Part shown: one piece after another, positions 1-12,400 of the stretch
Numbering within the stretch: the stretch's first letter is position 1
How the letters are laid out: every line of letters starts with the position of its first letter
DNA from: Toxonevra muliebris
Taxonomy: Eukaryota; Arthropoda; Insecta; Diptera; Pallopteridae
NCBI GenBank assembly: GCA_963691655.1
Contig: OY829326.1
Coordinates: 24,974,878-25,038,877, forward strand
Direction: 5' to 3'
DNA: 64,000 nt
Position numbers and translations under genes: made by a program
The notes under the pieces: generated by a model
The model's input: the letters and a program-made list of their open reading frames with translations, nothing else
What the model was told of the DNA's origin: nothing
The model's database searches: none

Positions 1-520
1 AAATTTTTCAATCGCTAAATTTTTTACTTCATTGGCTTCTGTTTTTTAATTTCATTTGCTTGTGTTTCGTTTAGTTCACAATAAATTTCACTTCTGCCTT
101 GTGTTCGTTAATACACAACCAATTTTTTTTTTTTGGGATTAATCCTAGAACAAAAATTGCAACTCTGTACCGGTAATGTCGATGAAAATTGTAGGCGAAC
201 TCTTTTTGTGTGCAACAATTTCATGTAATTCCTTGGACATTTGCGCCATCTGTGTGTGAAATGTATAACTGTCATAAACTTTAAGATGGCGACGCTACAC
301 ATTTTCTTTCTGCCATAGGCGTCTGTGTGTGTGGGTGTGTAATTAATATGTTATATTGAATTAACACTATTTATGAATGGTTTATTATATAGTTTGCTCG
401 TGAATTCAGTTACGGAATATTGATATTTAGCCCCTCATGCACATGTCGCATTGCAAACTTATGCGCGACGTCACATCCGGTTGGTTTTACTCTAGGACAA
501 GAGAAAAGAAGTTTCACTTC
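1..520 (+). repeat. Repeat A, copy 1 (foldback-bearing, cut by window edge)
   Basis: This block recurs nearly unchanged at 5125-5720 and in inverted orientation at 26384-26949 and 61105-61490. Positions 1-115 are the right half of a foldback whose complete form is at 5125-5319; the left half lies outside the window. The body then runs from a CCAATTTTT stretch through a CA/GT-rich middle and ends at about 520 with GTTTCACTTC, which resembles the inner part of the foldback arm. No long ORF is convincing. It is most likely a non-autonomous DNA transposon. The superfamily is unknown because no target duplication could be fixed. Confidence 0.8.
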
Positions 521-2688
521 AAAAAATCAGAGCACACTCCTTTCTTAAACTAAATTAACTAATAAAAATATGCTAATTTCAATACCTTGGAATTGTTATG
601 GATGTGAAATTTTCATAACTCATATAATCTGACCCTCTTTTACCCTCTCTGACTATTACCCACATAAATTAGAACCAATCACCATCATACTTACAATGTT
701 ATATTTCTATATATTATTTTTTCTAATTGATATATAATTACATATACTACTAAATATTAGCTAACGAGATTTTGTTTTTTTATTTGTTTATTTTATAGCT
801 CAATAATAAAATTAAAGCTTTAAACTATGATATTTAAATCATAATTAAATATAATAAAAAAAATTATTTTTTTTACAGAAACCTATATACATTTGTATAC
901 ATAAATTATTTTAAATATTAATATTTTAAGTAAGTAATTGAACATTTACAAATGGAAATGTATATATATGTACACCACTATTTAGCTCATCTACATATTT
1001 AAAAATAAATGCAAATGTTAAATTAACTTAATCCTAATTAAAATTGTAATATATTGCAGCTACTTGTATACGTTCGTACAAATAACAAATGTATTTGAAA
1101 TGTTTACAAACATTTTAACTTCAATATGAGTTTTTTTTTTATAAATTAACACACAGTAACTACAGATGTGCTTGTAAATTTGTAAGGTATACACATATGT
1201 ATATTTGTTAGTTAAAAACTTTTTTGAGAGAATAACATATAGAAATTGAAATCTATAATGCAAATTTCAGAATTACTATATTTGTTGTAAGTACATATAA
1301 TTTAGCTTAACACTTTTATTTTGCATAACATGAGAGAATAAATACATACATATGCATGTTACATATAGATTTTCACATACATATCTAAGTATATTACATT
1401 AATATTTTTCGTGTTTGACTATTTTTATTCTTTGCTGAATTTTTCAAGGAATAAATTAAAATTTCAATAGTTGTGTAAATTCTTACCATCACTTTAACCA
1501 AATCAAAAAAAAATTCTACTAAGGAGGGTAGCTGTAACATGCTTTTTATGAACTTGCTGCTGTATATGCACAAAATTTTAAGGATATATTCAAAGGTTCT
1601 TTGAGAAGTTTTTAATTTCATGCTGAATGCTTAGTTACAAACATACGTTAATAGTTTTATATTCTACATACTGAATAGCATTTTAAGCAATTTGTTTTTA
1701 AATTGAAACTTCAATTTTCCACCTTTGTGTGTAGCTAGCAAGCTGAAGAAAATAATTATGGATTAAATTTTTCATTTATAAACAATTGTATTTTGAATCT
1801 GCATAATGCATTATTTGCAATAAAAATTGTTTTTTAATTTGTTTTGGTATTTAAAGAATTCTCAAATACTGTGTTGCAATTAGTTTAAAAATTTTAGGTA
1901 TTTTGTAACTCTACTACTTATGAAATTTTATTTTATAAAGTGATACCATTGCTATGGTTTACATAAATGGAGGTGATCAGGGCAAGGAAAAACGTAAGAG
2001 TGGGGAGTCCATTTTAACACTTAAGACCATATCAAAATATTTAAAGTGATTAGATAGTATAATTTATTTAGGAAGTTTTCTATAGATCAATTTAGGACTG
2101 CCATTTAAGCATTGTGCTTAGATTAAAGTGATAAGGTTTTCGAAATCAAAAAGTTCTTTTAAAAAATAAAAAAGGTTAGCTTTTCTAATAAAAATTTGTA
2201 ACTATAGCAGAGAAGTATATTAATTTTAATATTTCCCTACATAAAATAAAGGCTCATAAAAACTTCGAACAATAAAATAGAAATAGTCAACATATAAAAA
2301 TAAAAGTTATAAATACCTGCTTAATTAAAATACTTTAATGCTTCATACAAATCATTTTCATATTACTTTGCTACTATTTTACTTCTCTACTGCACTACAC
2401 ACTACTATCACTTATTATATATTTATATTTTAATTTTTACATTTTCGTAAAAGTTTTTCAATTACTACTTTCAACTTTCGTATAAGAATCACATGTACAT
2501 TTCGCATACGCTAATATAAATCACAGTTTCAAACAACAATTTCCCTATTAGAAAACTTCGAGAATTATGCAAAATTTTTTCATTAGTTTCAACCTCCTTC
2601 TCCCACTTACTCCCACAGCGATCGATATGCAGCAATCACATACATATTAGCAGTTCACATTTTCTCCCAATAAACATGCAACAATCTT
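521..2688. other. AT-rich DNA downstream of Lkr; 3' UTR expected at the right end
   Basis: No protein-coding or RNA gene is recognised here. The Lkr 3' UTR should begin just below 2689 and run toward lower coordinates. The stretch at about 2580-2680 is less AT-rich than the rest, consistent with transcribed 3' UTR. Confidence 0.5.
2063..2068 (-). terminator. Candidate poly(A) signal for Lkr
   Basis: TTTATT on the plus strand reads AATAAA on the minus strand. It is the first canonical hexamer I find below the Lkr stop codon, about 620 nt downstream. A variant ATTAAA lies nearer, at about 2429-2434. In DNA this AT-rich the motif arises easily by chance, so the 3' end is not established. Confidence 0.2.
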
Positions 2689-3474
2689 TTAAAAGAGATA
2701 ACTATTCGATGTTTCTGCTACTCCTGCTGGACGTTGTGTTGTCAGCCGTGACAATTCTACCGATTGTAGCGGTAACGTTGACGGCGGCATCGGACGCAAT
2801 TCATTCAATATACAGTTACCATCACAATCTAATCGAGTGACAAATTCTCGTTGATTGCATAGGCAGCTACTCGTTGATCCTTTGCTTAGCTCACCACCCA
2901 CATACTTCAATAGTTCATGACGCATACAGTTTTCAGTACCACCCGAAGGTTCTTCTGATGGTGGTGTCGATTGCATTTCCATTAAACCCAAATCGTCTTC
3001 ACTTTCAATGACATCAGGATGTAATGGTTTGAAATTGTTACGACGCCATTGATATACAAATTGACTGGTATTATTTGCTGTGCCACCAACACCACCGCCA
3101 CCACCCATGTTATTTCTGCTGCCATTGATCAAACCAACACTGCAGCTACTACCACCACCAGCACTGCCACCGCTCACACCATTGATGCCATTCGTTCCAT
3201 TACTGTAAGCTATTACATTATAAATGGCATTCGAATTATTGGTGCTGACGCCACCGCTGCTGTTCTTGCCAAATTTCATTGAACCATTTCGGTAAATGTG
3301 CGCACCAGTGATGTTTGTGTTATTGTTGCGCACACGCATCGACGAATTCGCATAGGAGCGTATAGAGCTGGCGCGCGTATGCATCGATAAGGTGCGGTCT
3401 TGTGTATCGAGCGTAGTCTGGAATTTGCAGAAACATGCGGCGAAACGCTTATTGAATTCACGTTTGAATTTCTC
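2689..3474 (-). CDS. Lkr: Lkr exon 7: helix 8 and cytoplasmic tail, stop codon
   Basis: Encodes residues 319-579. The acceptor is TTTTCAG before GAG at 3474, phase 0, and the TAA stop is at 2689-2691. It opens with EKFKREFNKRFAACFC (helix 8, with C332 and C334 as possible palmitoylation sites), then a Ser/Thr-rich stretch (SMHTRASSIRS) suited to kinase and arrestin regulation. The middle is a low-complexity Asn/Gly/Ser insert of roughly 90 residues with runs such as GGGGG. A conserved block follows (WRRNNFKPLHPDVIESEDD, then TPPSEE) and a Cys-rich segment with CLCNQ and CDGNCILNEL, both with counterparts in the recalled Drosophila tail. The insert is where this protein gains length over the fly orthologue. 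Confidence 0.93.
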   Translation of the reverse strand, partial: EKFKREFNKRFAACFCKFQTTLDTQDRTLSMHTRASSIRSYANSSMRVRNNNTNITGAHIYRNGSMKFGKNSSGGVSTNNSNAIYNVIAYSNGTNGINGVSGGSAGGGSSCSVGLINGSRNNMGGGGGVGGTANNTSQFVYQWRRNNFKPLHPDVIESEDDLGLMEMQSTPPSEEPSGGTENCMRHELLKYVGGELSKGSTSSCLCNQREFVTRLDCDGNCILNELRPMPPSTLPLQSVELSRLTTQRPAGVAETSNSYLF

Positions 3475-6400
3475 CTGAAAATGCAAGCAAAGAAGGTAAT
3501 ATTGTTAAAAATAAACAAATTAAAATGAAGTATGGAACTTTGAAATTCAAAATGATTTCAAATTTATATACAGAGGGAATAACAAAGGTTTTCTAAGTTG
3601 CTTAGAAAAAAACAGATAAAAAATGTAATCTTTAGTTTTCAACATTTTTTTATCTCTTCTACTTAAATTCCACCTTTCAAAACATTTCTCAAAACCGTTT
3701 TTCTGAAGTTCCACAATTTCAACATTAACTGCGTTCATTATTTTCGTATTTTAACCCCTACTGATGATCAGTGGCGAATTTAGAAATCTTCAAAATGACT
3801 ACCGTAGAGAACTTGGAGTTATTTTTTTAAGCCTAATTTATAAAATTTGTTTGAAAACAGATTGCAACAACAAAAGTTTGGTATCTTCCGATGGGAGCGC
3901 TAGGCTTTAGTATCAAAATTAAATACCAATATTGTGAAGCGAAGACCAAAAAAAAGAAAAAAAAAAGATAATACGAAGTGAGGGGAGCCAAAAAAGAGTG
4001 AATAGGAGAGAATTCGATTGCTAACCTTACCCAGCTATGGAACATACATAAATTTCGCGTTGAAATTTCTTATTTCAATTGCAAATATTCCAAGTCAAAA
4101 TTAGTTAAAAGCCCCTTGAAGTATGTAAAAATATTAATACGTGTAGAGAAATTTGAGCACCACTATTAAATAGCGTATACTTAAATTCGCGTGAAAAAAA
4201 CTTGCAGACTTCTTCAGACTTATATTGAAAGTATTTTACAAGAGAACAGATACAAATACTTCGCACTTATTTCACCAACAGTTTTTTCTTTATTTTTGTA
4301 TTAATTCACAGTAGAGTTTTTAAAAAAATTGAAAATTAAATTAAAATCAGTTTAGCAAATTCTACTTGTATTTCTTATGATTTACGAGTTATTATGATTT
4401 AGTGTAAAAGGGTCGTCCTCCACAGAAAAATGTACAGCCTGGAATCTTATATAATACTTGAAAAAAGTCACTAGTGTTGACACATTCACTCCATAAGCAC
4501 TTCGTCATTTATAGGAAAATGTACATAATATTATTAAAATATTATCGAATTTTTGTTAGTTCCCCCGGAAAATCCTTAAGAATATTTTTTTTTTTTACAT
4601 ATATGAAATGAATTTCTACCATAATTAATCAATGTTGACATTTCCAAAGTATTACAATATATTGGAATATGAATCTGAGCATATTTTTTTTTAGTACGTA
4701 ACATTATTACTTAATGCATCAATGGATAGACAACTGGAACATGTGTAGATAACAATACCCAAATGTTGGCAAAAACCAGTACAAGTGATTAATGTTTCAT
4801 TTAACATTTTCAGAAGAGAAAAATTGGATATTAAACATGGCACAACAAACTCCAAATAAAAAAACAGCAGGTGAAATAAATGCAAAATATTTCGCGATAT
4901 ATAAGTAGTACTGCCCTCTCTCGCGAGATTCTCTTAACAATCTCAAGAGAAGATTGAAAAGTCATTTTATCACTCAAATTTAAATGTACGTGTCATTTAA
5001 ATAGTGGTGGAAAGTGACAGCAATCAAATACTCTGCTCAATTTTCTTTGCGCATATTAATATTTTTGCATACTTTAAGAGCTTTTAATAACTTTATTTGC
5101 TCTTCAAATGCCAAAAAAACTAAATTGTGTATTAACGAACACAAGGCAGAAGTGAAATTTCTAGTGAGCTAAACGAAACACAAGCAAATAACAAGCAAAT
5201 GAAATTTTTCAATCGCTAAATATTTTACTTCATTGGCTTGTATTTTTCAATTTCATTTGCTCGTGTTTCGTTTAGTTCACAAGAAATTTCACTTCTGCCT
5301 TGCGTTCGTTAATACACAACCAATTTTTTATTGGGATTAGTGCTAGAACAAAAATTGCAACTCTGTACCGGTAATGTCGATGACAATTGTAGACGAACTC
5401 TTTTTGTGTGCAACAATTTCATGTAATTCCTTGGACATTTGCGCCATCTGTGTGTGAAATGTATAACTGTCATAAACTTTAAGATGGCGACGCTACACAT
5501 TTTCTTTCTGCCATAGGCGTGTGTGTGTGTGTGTAATTAATATGATATATTGAATTAAAACTATTTATGAATCGTTTATTATATAGTTTGCTCATGAATT
5601 CAGCTACGGAATATTGATATTTAGCCCCTCATGCACATTGCTCGACAAAATTATGTCGCATTGCAAACTTACGCGCGACGTCACATCCGGTTGGTTTTAC
5701 TCTAGGACAAGAGAAAAGAAAACATTGCAAAATTAACCCTTCGCAGGACACGCCGCGGCAAATTAGCCGCAAATTGTTTAATTTGTGGCTAATTAATTTA
5801 ATTGCGGCTAAATTGCCATGGCGCTCCCTGTCGTGTAACAAAATTTTTTTAGAAACATTTAAAAATAAATGCTTCATATATATTTCAATATCACTGAAAA
5901 ACAATCACTTGTTTCATTTTAATGATTTTTTTTTTGCTATAAATAAGAAAAATTGCATTCGATGCTATCAAATTCAACTTGCGGCTAAATTGGCTCGGCG
6001 CGCCCTCTCATGTAACTTTTCAGACGCACCCTCCGAAGGGTTAATGTTAAAATTCAAATAAAACACGTTGGAAAAATCAATAATAATCCTTCTCAAATAT
6101 AAACAGAAGCAAATATTTTTTAATTTATTGTGTTTCATTTTGACGTTGTCTATTACGTATGTACATACACAATTTATTTTTCCTTCTAATTAAAATTTTC
6201 GATTTTGAAAACTTTGTTTTACAATTTGTAAATTTGAAACCCAATTACTGATAAAATAACATAGGCCAGCATGGCAAAGATTTTTGTATCATACATAATT
6301 CTAAACACCTCAAATTGCACCCACCGAAGGCAGAGGCAGAGCACAAACTGTGTGTTGCCTGTGGCCTACATACGTGGATGAAACATAGTTTTTCTCCGCC

Positions 6401-9400
6401 TTTATTAGATTTTATCGTTTTAAATGTGAGTTTAATGCAACCTTTTCTGTTTCTATGTTATACTTTAATAAAACATGCTTATTTTTAATTAGCACTTTTT
6501 CAAATCAAAAACTCCTAATTAAAATATGATAAATGCGGATATAAGCAAAGTAACCGGTTATACTACAAGGTATTAGCAGAAAGTAAACATTGGACTAATG
6601 TAATGCAAACAATTATGGTAGGACGAAAGTTCCTCATATGAAAAAAACAACATTTTTTAAAAAAAAAATGTTTGAAGGTATTTTATTACGTTAGTACGTA
6701 ATAAAATAAAATAAAAAAATTATTTAGGCTTGCAAGAATATAAAATTTTTTATTTTTTTATTTTAATTTTACTCGTTTTTTTTCAAAACTCACTTTTTCC
6801 CATAACCGACAGTTAATCTCCGCATTGATTTTTATAAAACTTAATGCATTGTGTTCGTTAATGTGTTTTATACAACAGCCACATTTATTCCAAAAAATTT
6901 CCCAGAGGAAAATTATGCAAAAAACGGGAAAGTGTTTTCCCTTTCTTTCAAAAGTCTGCAAATTTTTTTTTTAATTTTTTTAAGATTTTTAAATTATGTG
7001 GTTGATTTCTGTGGGAGGAAGATTTATCTACATGAATTTTTTTTTTTTTTCAGATTTACCGTTTCGAAAATTAATTGTCGGCCACGAGACTCCACTTTTT
7101 TTAAGACTCGACTTTGGCGCCCTCTATAATTTAAATGTAAAATAAAAATTTAAAAATCCCGACTTCATTATGTAATAAAATATCTTCAAATAAAATTCTT
7201 AAAAATCGTCGTTTTTCAAGTGAGGAACTGTACCTATCTTAAAAAATTTAAAGCATTGATTGATTTCCATGCAGTTTCAGCTTAGATTAGAGCAAAAACA
7301 AATAGTTATCTAGAAAATTGTGAGTTAACATTTGAAACACCGTAAAGGCAGCGGCGTTCGAGTCTGCTGTTTCGCGGGAGCAAAGTATGTAACTGACATT
7401 ACAAAAATATGCAGCCAAAAGTATGCAAGAAAAAATTTATTAAAGAAAATGGATCGTCAAGAAGCATTTATCTTGACTGCATAGCATCCACACAGTTTTA
7501 CAGGCTGGTTTTATATTCAATTGGCAAAGCTTTACATTTGTAAAAAAATCAATTTTCTAAAAACAAAAAATTGATTATAAGTATATAAGAATATTGAAAG
7601 ATAATATTGTGTATGTATATCAAATGAACAAAAAAAAAAAAGATAAAATTTCAGAATAATAAGTCCTTTGCCTGGGATGTTTAAAAAGGGTCTAGAAACG
7701 GCTCTTAAAAAGGCTCTATTAATCAAAGTTTTACTGAATTCAAAATACTGGAGCATGATAAATCCAAAGGGAAACAATTCTTACTGGGCCATTGTTTCTT
7801 CTTGAAGTTATAGGAATTTTTATAAGTTTTTTATTTCCAAACCAATTGAATATTTCAGATAAAATATTAGTATCCCATTTTACATAATTTACATACATTT
7901 TCATATACCACATAAATTTTAAGAAATGAATCATCAAGTCTAATTTTAAATTTTGTATACATTTCTCAACGGAAATACTGCATATTCTATTACTAGCAGA
8001 ACCTAGTGGTGGTCTTGGGTCTTGGGCATAAACCCAACCTCCAACTTTTAATTTCAAAATATAGTGTAAAAAAAATCTTTTCCTGGAAAAGTCACTTTTT
8101 GTCGCTTACGATAATTTGGCGGTGATGGCTCGATATGGTTTACTCTATTTTTTAAAAGTGCTGTCATACAGTGTTATAATTCATAATCATAAAGAATATG
8201 GCAAACAACGCAATATTTAAAACAACATAAAGCTTCTACGCAAGACAAGGCATTGTCTTCTATTTTCCATTGGGACTAAGTCTTACAACTTTTATTCTTT
8301 TTTTTTATGTTAACAATAAATTCACACAGCACCTTTTGAATTAAGGCAGGTGTAATCAAAAATTCACCATATACATTCACATCTAAAATTAGAAAATCAT
8401 ATTTACTGACAACACCAAACCAACAAGAACTGAACATAATCGTAAAAGGATGTTACTGCTACTACCACTACATTTTTTCTGGTCCCCATAGGCCAGCAGC
8501 ACACACGCTACGTCTTTGCTAGTATGTGTGCCTGCGTAGAAAATTTAGTATTTACATATGTAAAGCATACTTGTGGAATTTCAATAAATTATAATCTAAA
8601 TAACAAAAATATAAAATAAATTCAACAAAAAGATAAAAAATTCAACAAAATATGTGCGAAATGAATAAATACGTGTACGTGTCTAAAAATACAAGAACCA
8701 GAGGAATTCAATACTTATCCGAAAAAAAAAAAAAACAAACAAAAAGGTATACAGCTCAAATTTTTTTCGATTTTCGTTGTGCCTTATGCCAAGAATAGAT
8801 GAAATAATTTGCAAAGTTTTACAATGAATTATCAAGTTGAAAATAATAAAGCAGAAACTTTTATTAACAGAAATAAAATTTAAGAGTACGAGTTAAGTAT
8901 TTTACATCCATGCAAACAGAATGTAGAAGATATGTAGAAAATATGTAAAAAAGCCAACTATTTTCTACGTCTTTTTTATGCTGTTAACTTGGCAAAATAT
9001 GCAGACAAAATTTTTTGAAGTTTTCATGTCTCTGTGCACGTGATGTTACGTAGCAGAAAGGTGAGAGGTCCTTTTTGGCTTTTATGACGACATTGTTGTT
9101 GATGACAAATGTCATCAACACCAAAACTGAAAAAATGTCATTGTGCATAAAGTATATAAAGTAAATGCTCAACATAAAATTGACAACAACACGTAAATAG
9201 GAACAAGTAAAATATATTTTATGAGTCAAAGATTCTAGTTTGTGAGTCTGTGTTTTGCAACAAAATTTCACAACAACAATAACAAAAATTCTGCATTATT
9301 TATATTTTTGTGCGTAGTTATTTAATTTTTTCTATTTTTGGTTTCCTTCTTTATCATTTCTACAAGCACGTAGCGCGTGTCCGTCTTAAATGTGGTTGTA

Positions 9401-12400
9401 AATTTAACAATTTATGAAGTAGAAAAAAGGAAATAAAATGAAGATTATCATTTGGCTTTTATGTTGGATTACGATTGTGAGATTGCAAAGCCAACTAGGA
9501 TTATTTTCCATTTCTTGTTTGGTTTCTTTTTTTGGTTTTTTTTTTTTTATTTTTTTGCCAAGAAAGAAACAATTTTTGTGGCAATTTTGTTTAAAAGAGA
9601 TTCAAAAAAGTGATATTAAATCCTTTGCGCAAATTGAGTATATATATATACAAAAGTTGATATACTTTTAAAATAAAATTATAATTTTACTCAAATTAAA
9701 TGGAAATTTAATGGATCATAGTTTAATAAACACAACCAAATAAAAAAGGAAAAAAGAGAAAAGTTGCATGAAAATTTAAGAAAATATTTAACATTTACTT
9801 GTTGTCCAAAGTAAAAACTTGGTCGTAGTTTTAGTGACGCAAACGATGATTATTTGAAGAATCAACTTCTGGTTGAATTGTCAGTTAAATAAACAAACAC
9901 AAAATTTTGTACTTTATGCATGAGTACCGAAAGACTTTTATTTAAAAGAGTAAATAGTACTTTGAAATGTTTTCGAAAAGAGAAAGTGCGCCACTTCACA
10001 CTTTTTTACATTTCTTGAATTTAAATAACATTCGGTTCTTTCCAAAATAATCTAACTCGATGGTGGTGGTCCTTATTTAATTATGAACATACCCAATGGT
10101 AAAGTTGAAAGCGCTGACTTTGTGCTTCATAAAAGTTTATCGAAAGTATTTAAGTAATTATTTAAAGCAAAAAATGCTTCTCTTTCGTAATACAACAACA
10201 AGCAAATCCTACTTAGTGTCTGTATCACAAGATGTAGAAATTTTCAGACATCTGTGATAGCTGTGAGGCTGATTTTTCTAAATGCATTAAACATTGAATA
10301 TAAGTTTTCTGGAAGATTAGTATTCTAAAAAACAACAAACTGAATTAATTTTTTTTCGTGAAGGATTTCAAATATGTTTTCATTTTTCTGCAGTAGCCGG
10401 CTTTACGGGCTAATATTCAAAGCAAGATAAATTGTAAAAATAATGAAAATACAGAAAATGTTTATATGATTTAAAATGATAAAAGGAACAGCAAAAACGT
10501 ATTTAACTTTTTCGTAATGGTCAAAAGAAGACTCGACAAGACTACAGATCAAATTGAAAATCAGATTGTAAGACACAGAAAATTAGACCAATATCCATCC
10601 AGACCATCAACCAGACTAAAATCTAAACCAAAAATTCAACCTGCAAGTAAAACCAAATTGTTACCAAAACTTATACCAATATTCAAGCAAAACATCAGTC
10701 TAAAACTTAGACCGTAACTCAGACAAAAAACTCAACTAAAGCAAGTGAAAACTCAGAGCGAGATTCGGTCTGATATTTAGACTAAAAATCAGGCTATATT
10801 GAGCCCAAAAATCAGACTTAATTCAGACCAAAACTCAGACAAAAGAACATCAAAAAATAGATTAAAATCTGGCCCAAAAACCGGACTACCGTAGACCAAA
10901 TTCTTACCAAAAATTCAATCGATATTCAAGTAATACAAACCAGCTTAAAAATCAGACAAAATTGTGACCAAAAATCAATCAAAAATTTGAATAAAAGTAA
11001 GAGCAAAATTTAGACCAAAATCAGAAAAAAATTAGATTAAAATTTAAACCATATTTAGACAAAAACATAAATAAAAAATCAGATTAAACTTAGACCAAAG
11101 ACCAGACTAAAAGTTATATTAAAACATGGTTCAAAATTCAGATCAAATTCTTACCAAAATCTAATCGATATCCTGACTAAAAATCAAACCAATAATACCA
11201 AAATCAGAAAAATGGTCAGACCTAAATTTAGACTTAAACTCAAACCAAAAACTAGTGCTTAAAGTAAAGACATTAACTCGGACAAAACTCTAAATCAGAC
11301 CAAAAATCAAATTTAATTCAGATTAATGTTAAACTCAAGTTCAAGCCATAAATCAAACCAAACTCAGCCCAAGAATTGAACCAAAGAGAAAAAAAACTAC
11401 TACACATATAGTTATTTTAGCCTGCAACATATTGTTTAATGAAGCACATACATGGAACAGTAGTCAAGACTTTGAAAATTAATTTTCATAGTCTACAAAA
11501 AACACATAATAATTTAATTGATTAGAGCCTGATTCAAACACACACACTCTCTCATGTACTAGACTTTGAAATAACGAACTGTTATGCAGACTAGAAGTAA
11601 TGAGAAAAACACAACAACAAATAAGTATACAGAACGGTAGTGGTAGTTTTCCTTCAATATCTCTATTCAGCGAAGATATTTGGAATCATATCTGTAATTC
11701 TTGGTTATGATTTCAAATATTAGTAGCTTATATAGGATATTGAAAGATTGAGAACTACCACACACGCACTGATGCGTAATCGTGGCGGATTCCTGTATAC
11801 ACTGTTGTTGTGATGGCTACACATATAGTTTTTTTAGCTTGCAACACATTATTTAAAAGTGATTGTGCTAGTGGTTTGGGGGAACAAAAAAGCCAAAGGA
11901 ATCTCTACACGAGAAATCTTAACACTGGAAATCAATCTTTTATGCAGAGGAACATGCCATTGAACTCTACTTAAAGAAATATGAATACAGATCTGTAGCA
12001 ATCAAAAACATGTATATACGTTAGAGTAGTGTGAAAATATGTTTTTCAAAAGACCACACGGAAAATACAACATCCGATGTCAATATAAATATTTTTTGGA
12101 TTTAGTCAACTTTTAAAGTTGGCATTATCAAGTTGATAACAGTTTTTTTTTGTCTAATTAGGCAAAATCTGCTACTGAGGAGCTTCTCTAGATGATGATG
12201 ATATTTTTTCGAGGTTAAACCTTGTTTTATCAAGTAATAATGTTTTTTGAAGATTAAATCTCCTTTTTCTCTATTTTTGTTCACTTTAATTCAATAATGC
12301 CAACCTTAAAAGTTTACCGAATCCTAATTACTATTGACTTGAGATGATACAAGCTACATTAAGTGATCATGAGAACAAAAAACTAAATTTCACTTCACCT

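Noticed and set aside
108..302. Small ORFs recurring at 108-302, 5309-5500, 26397-26687 and 61310-61513
   Set aside because: They are the same Repeat A body read in one frame. The copies differ by changes that look neutral and lack protein-family features.
7330..7420. GTTCGAGTC word suggesting a tRNA B box
   Set aside because: No A box at the right distance and no cloverleaf could be drawn.
10517..10717. A 66-codon lysine-rich ORF
   Set aside because: It is the translation of the degenerate CAGACCAAAAAT satellite and has no independent support.
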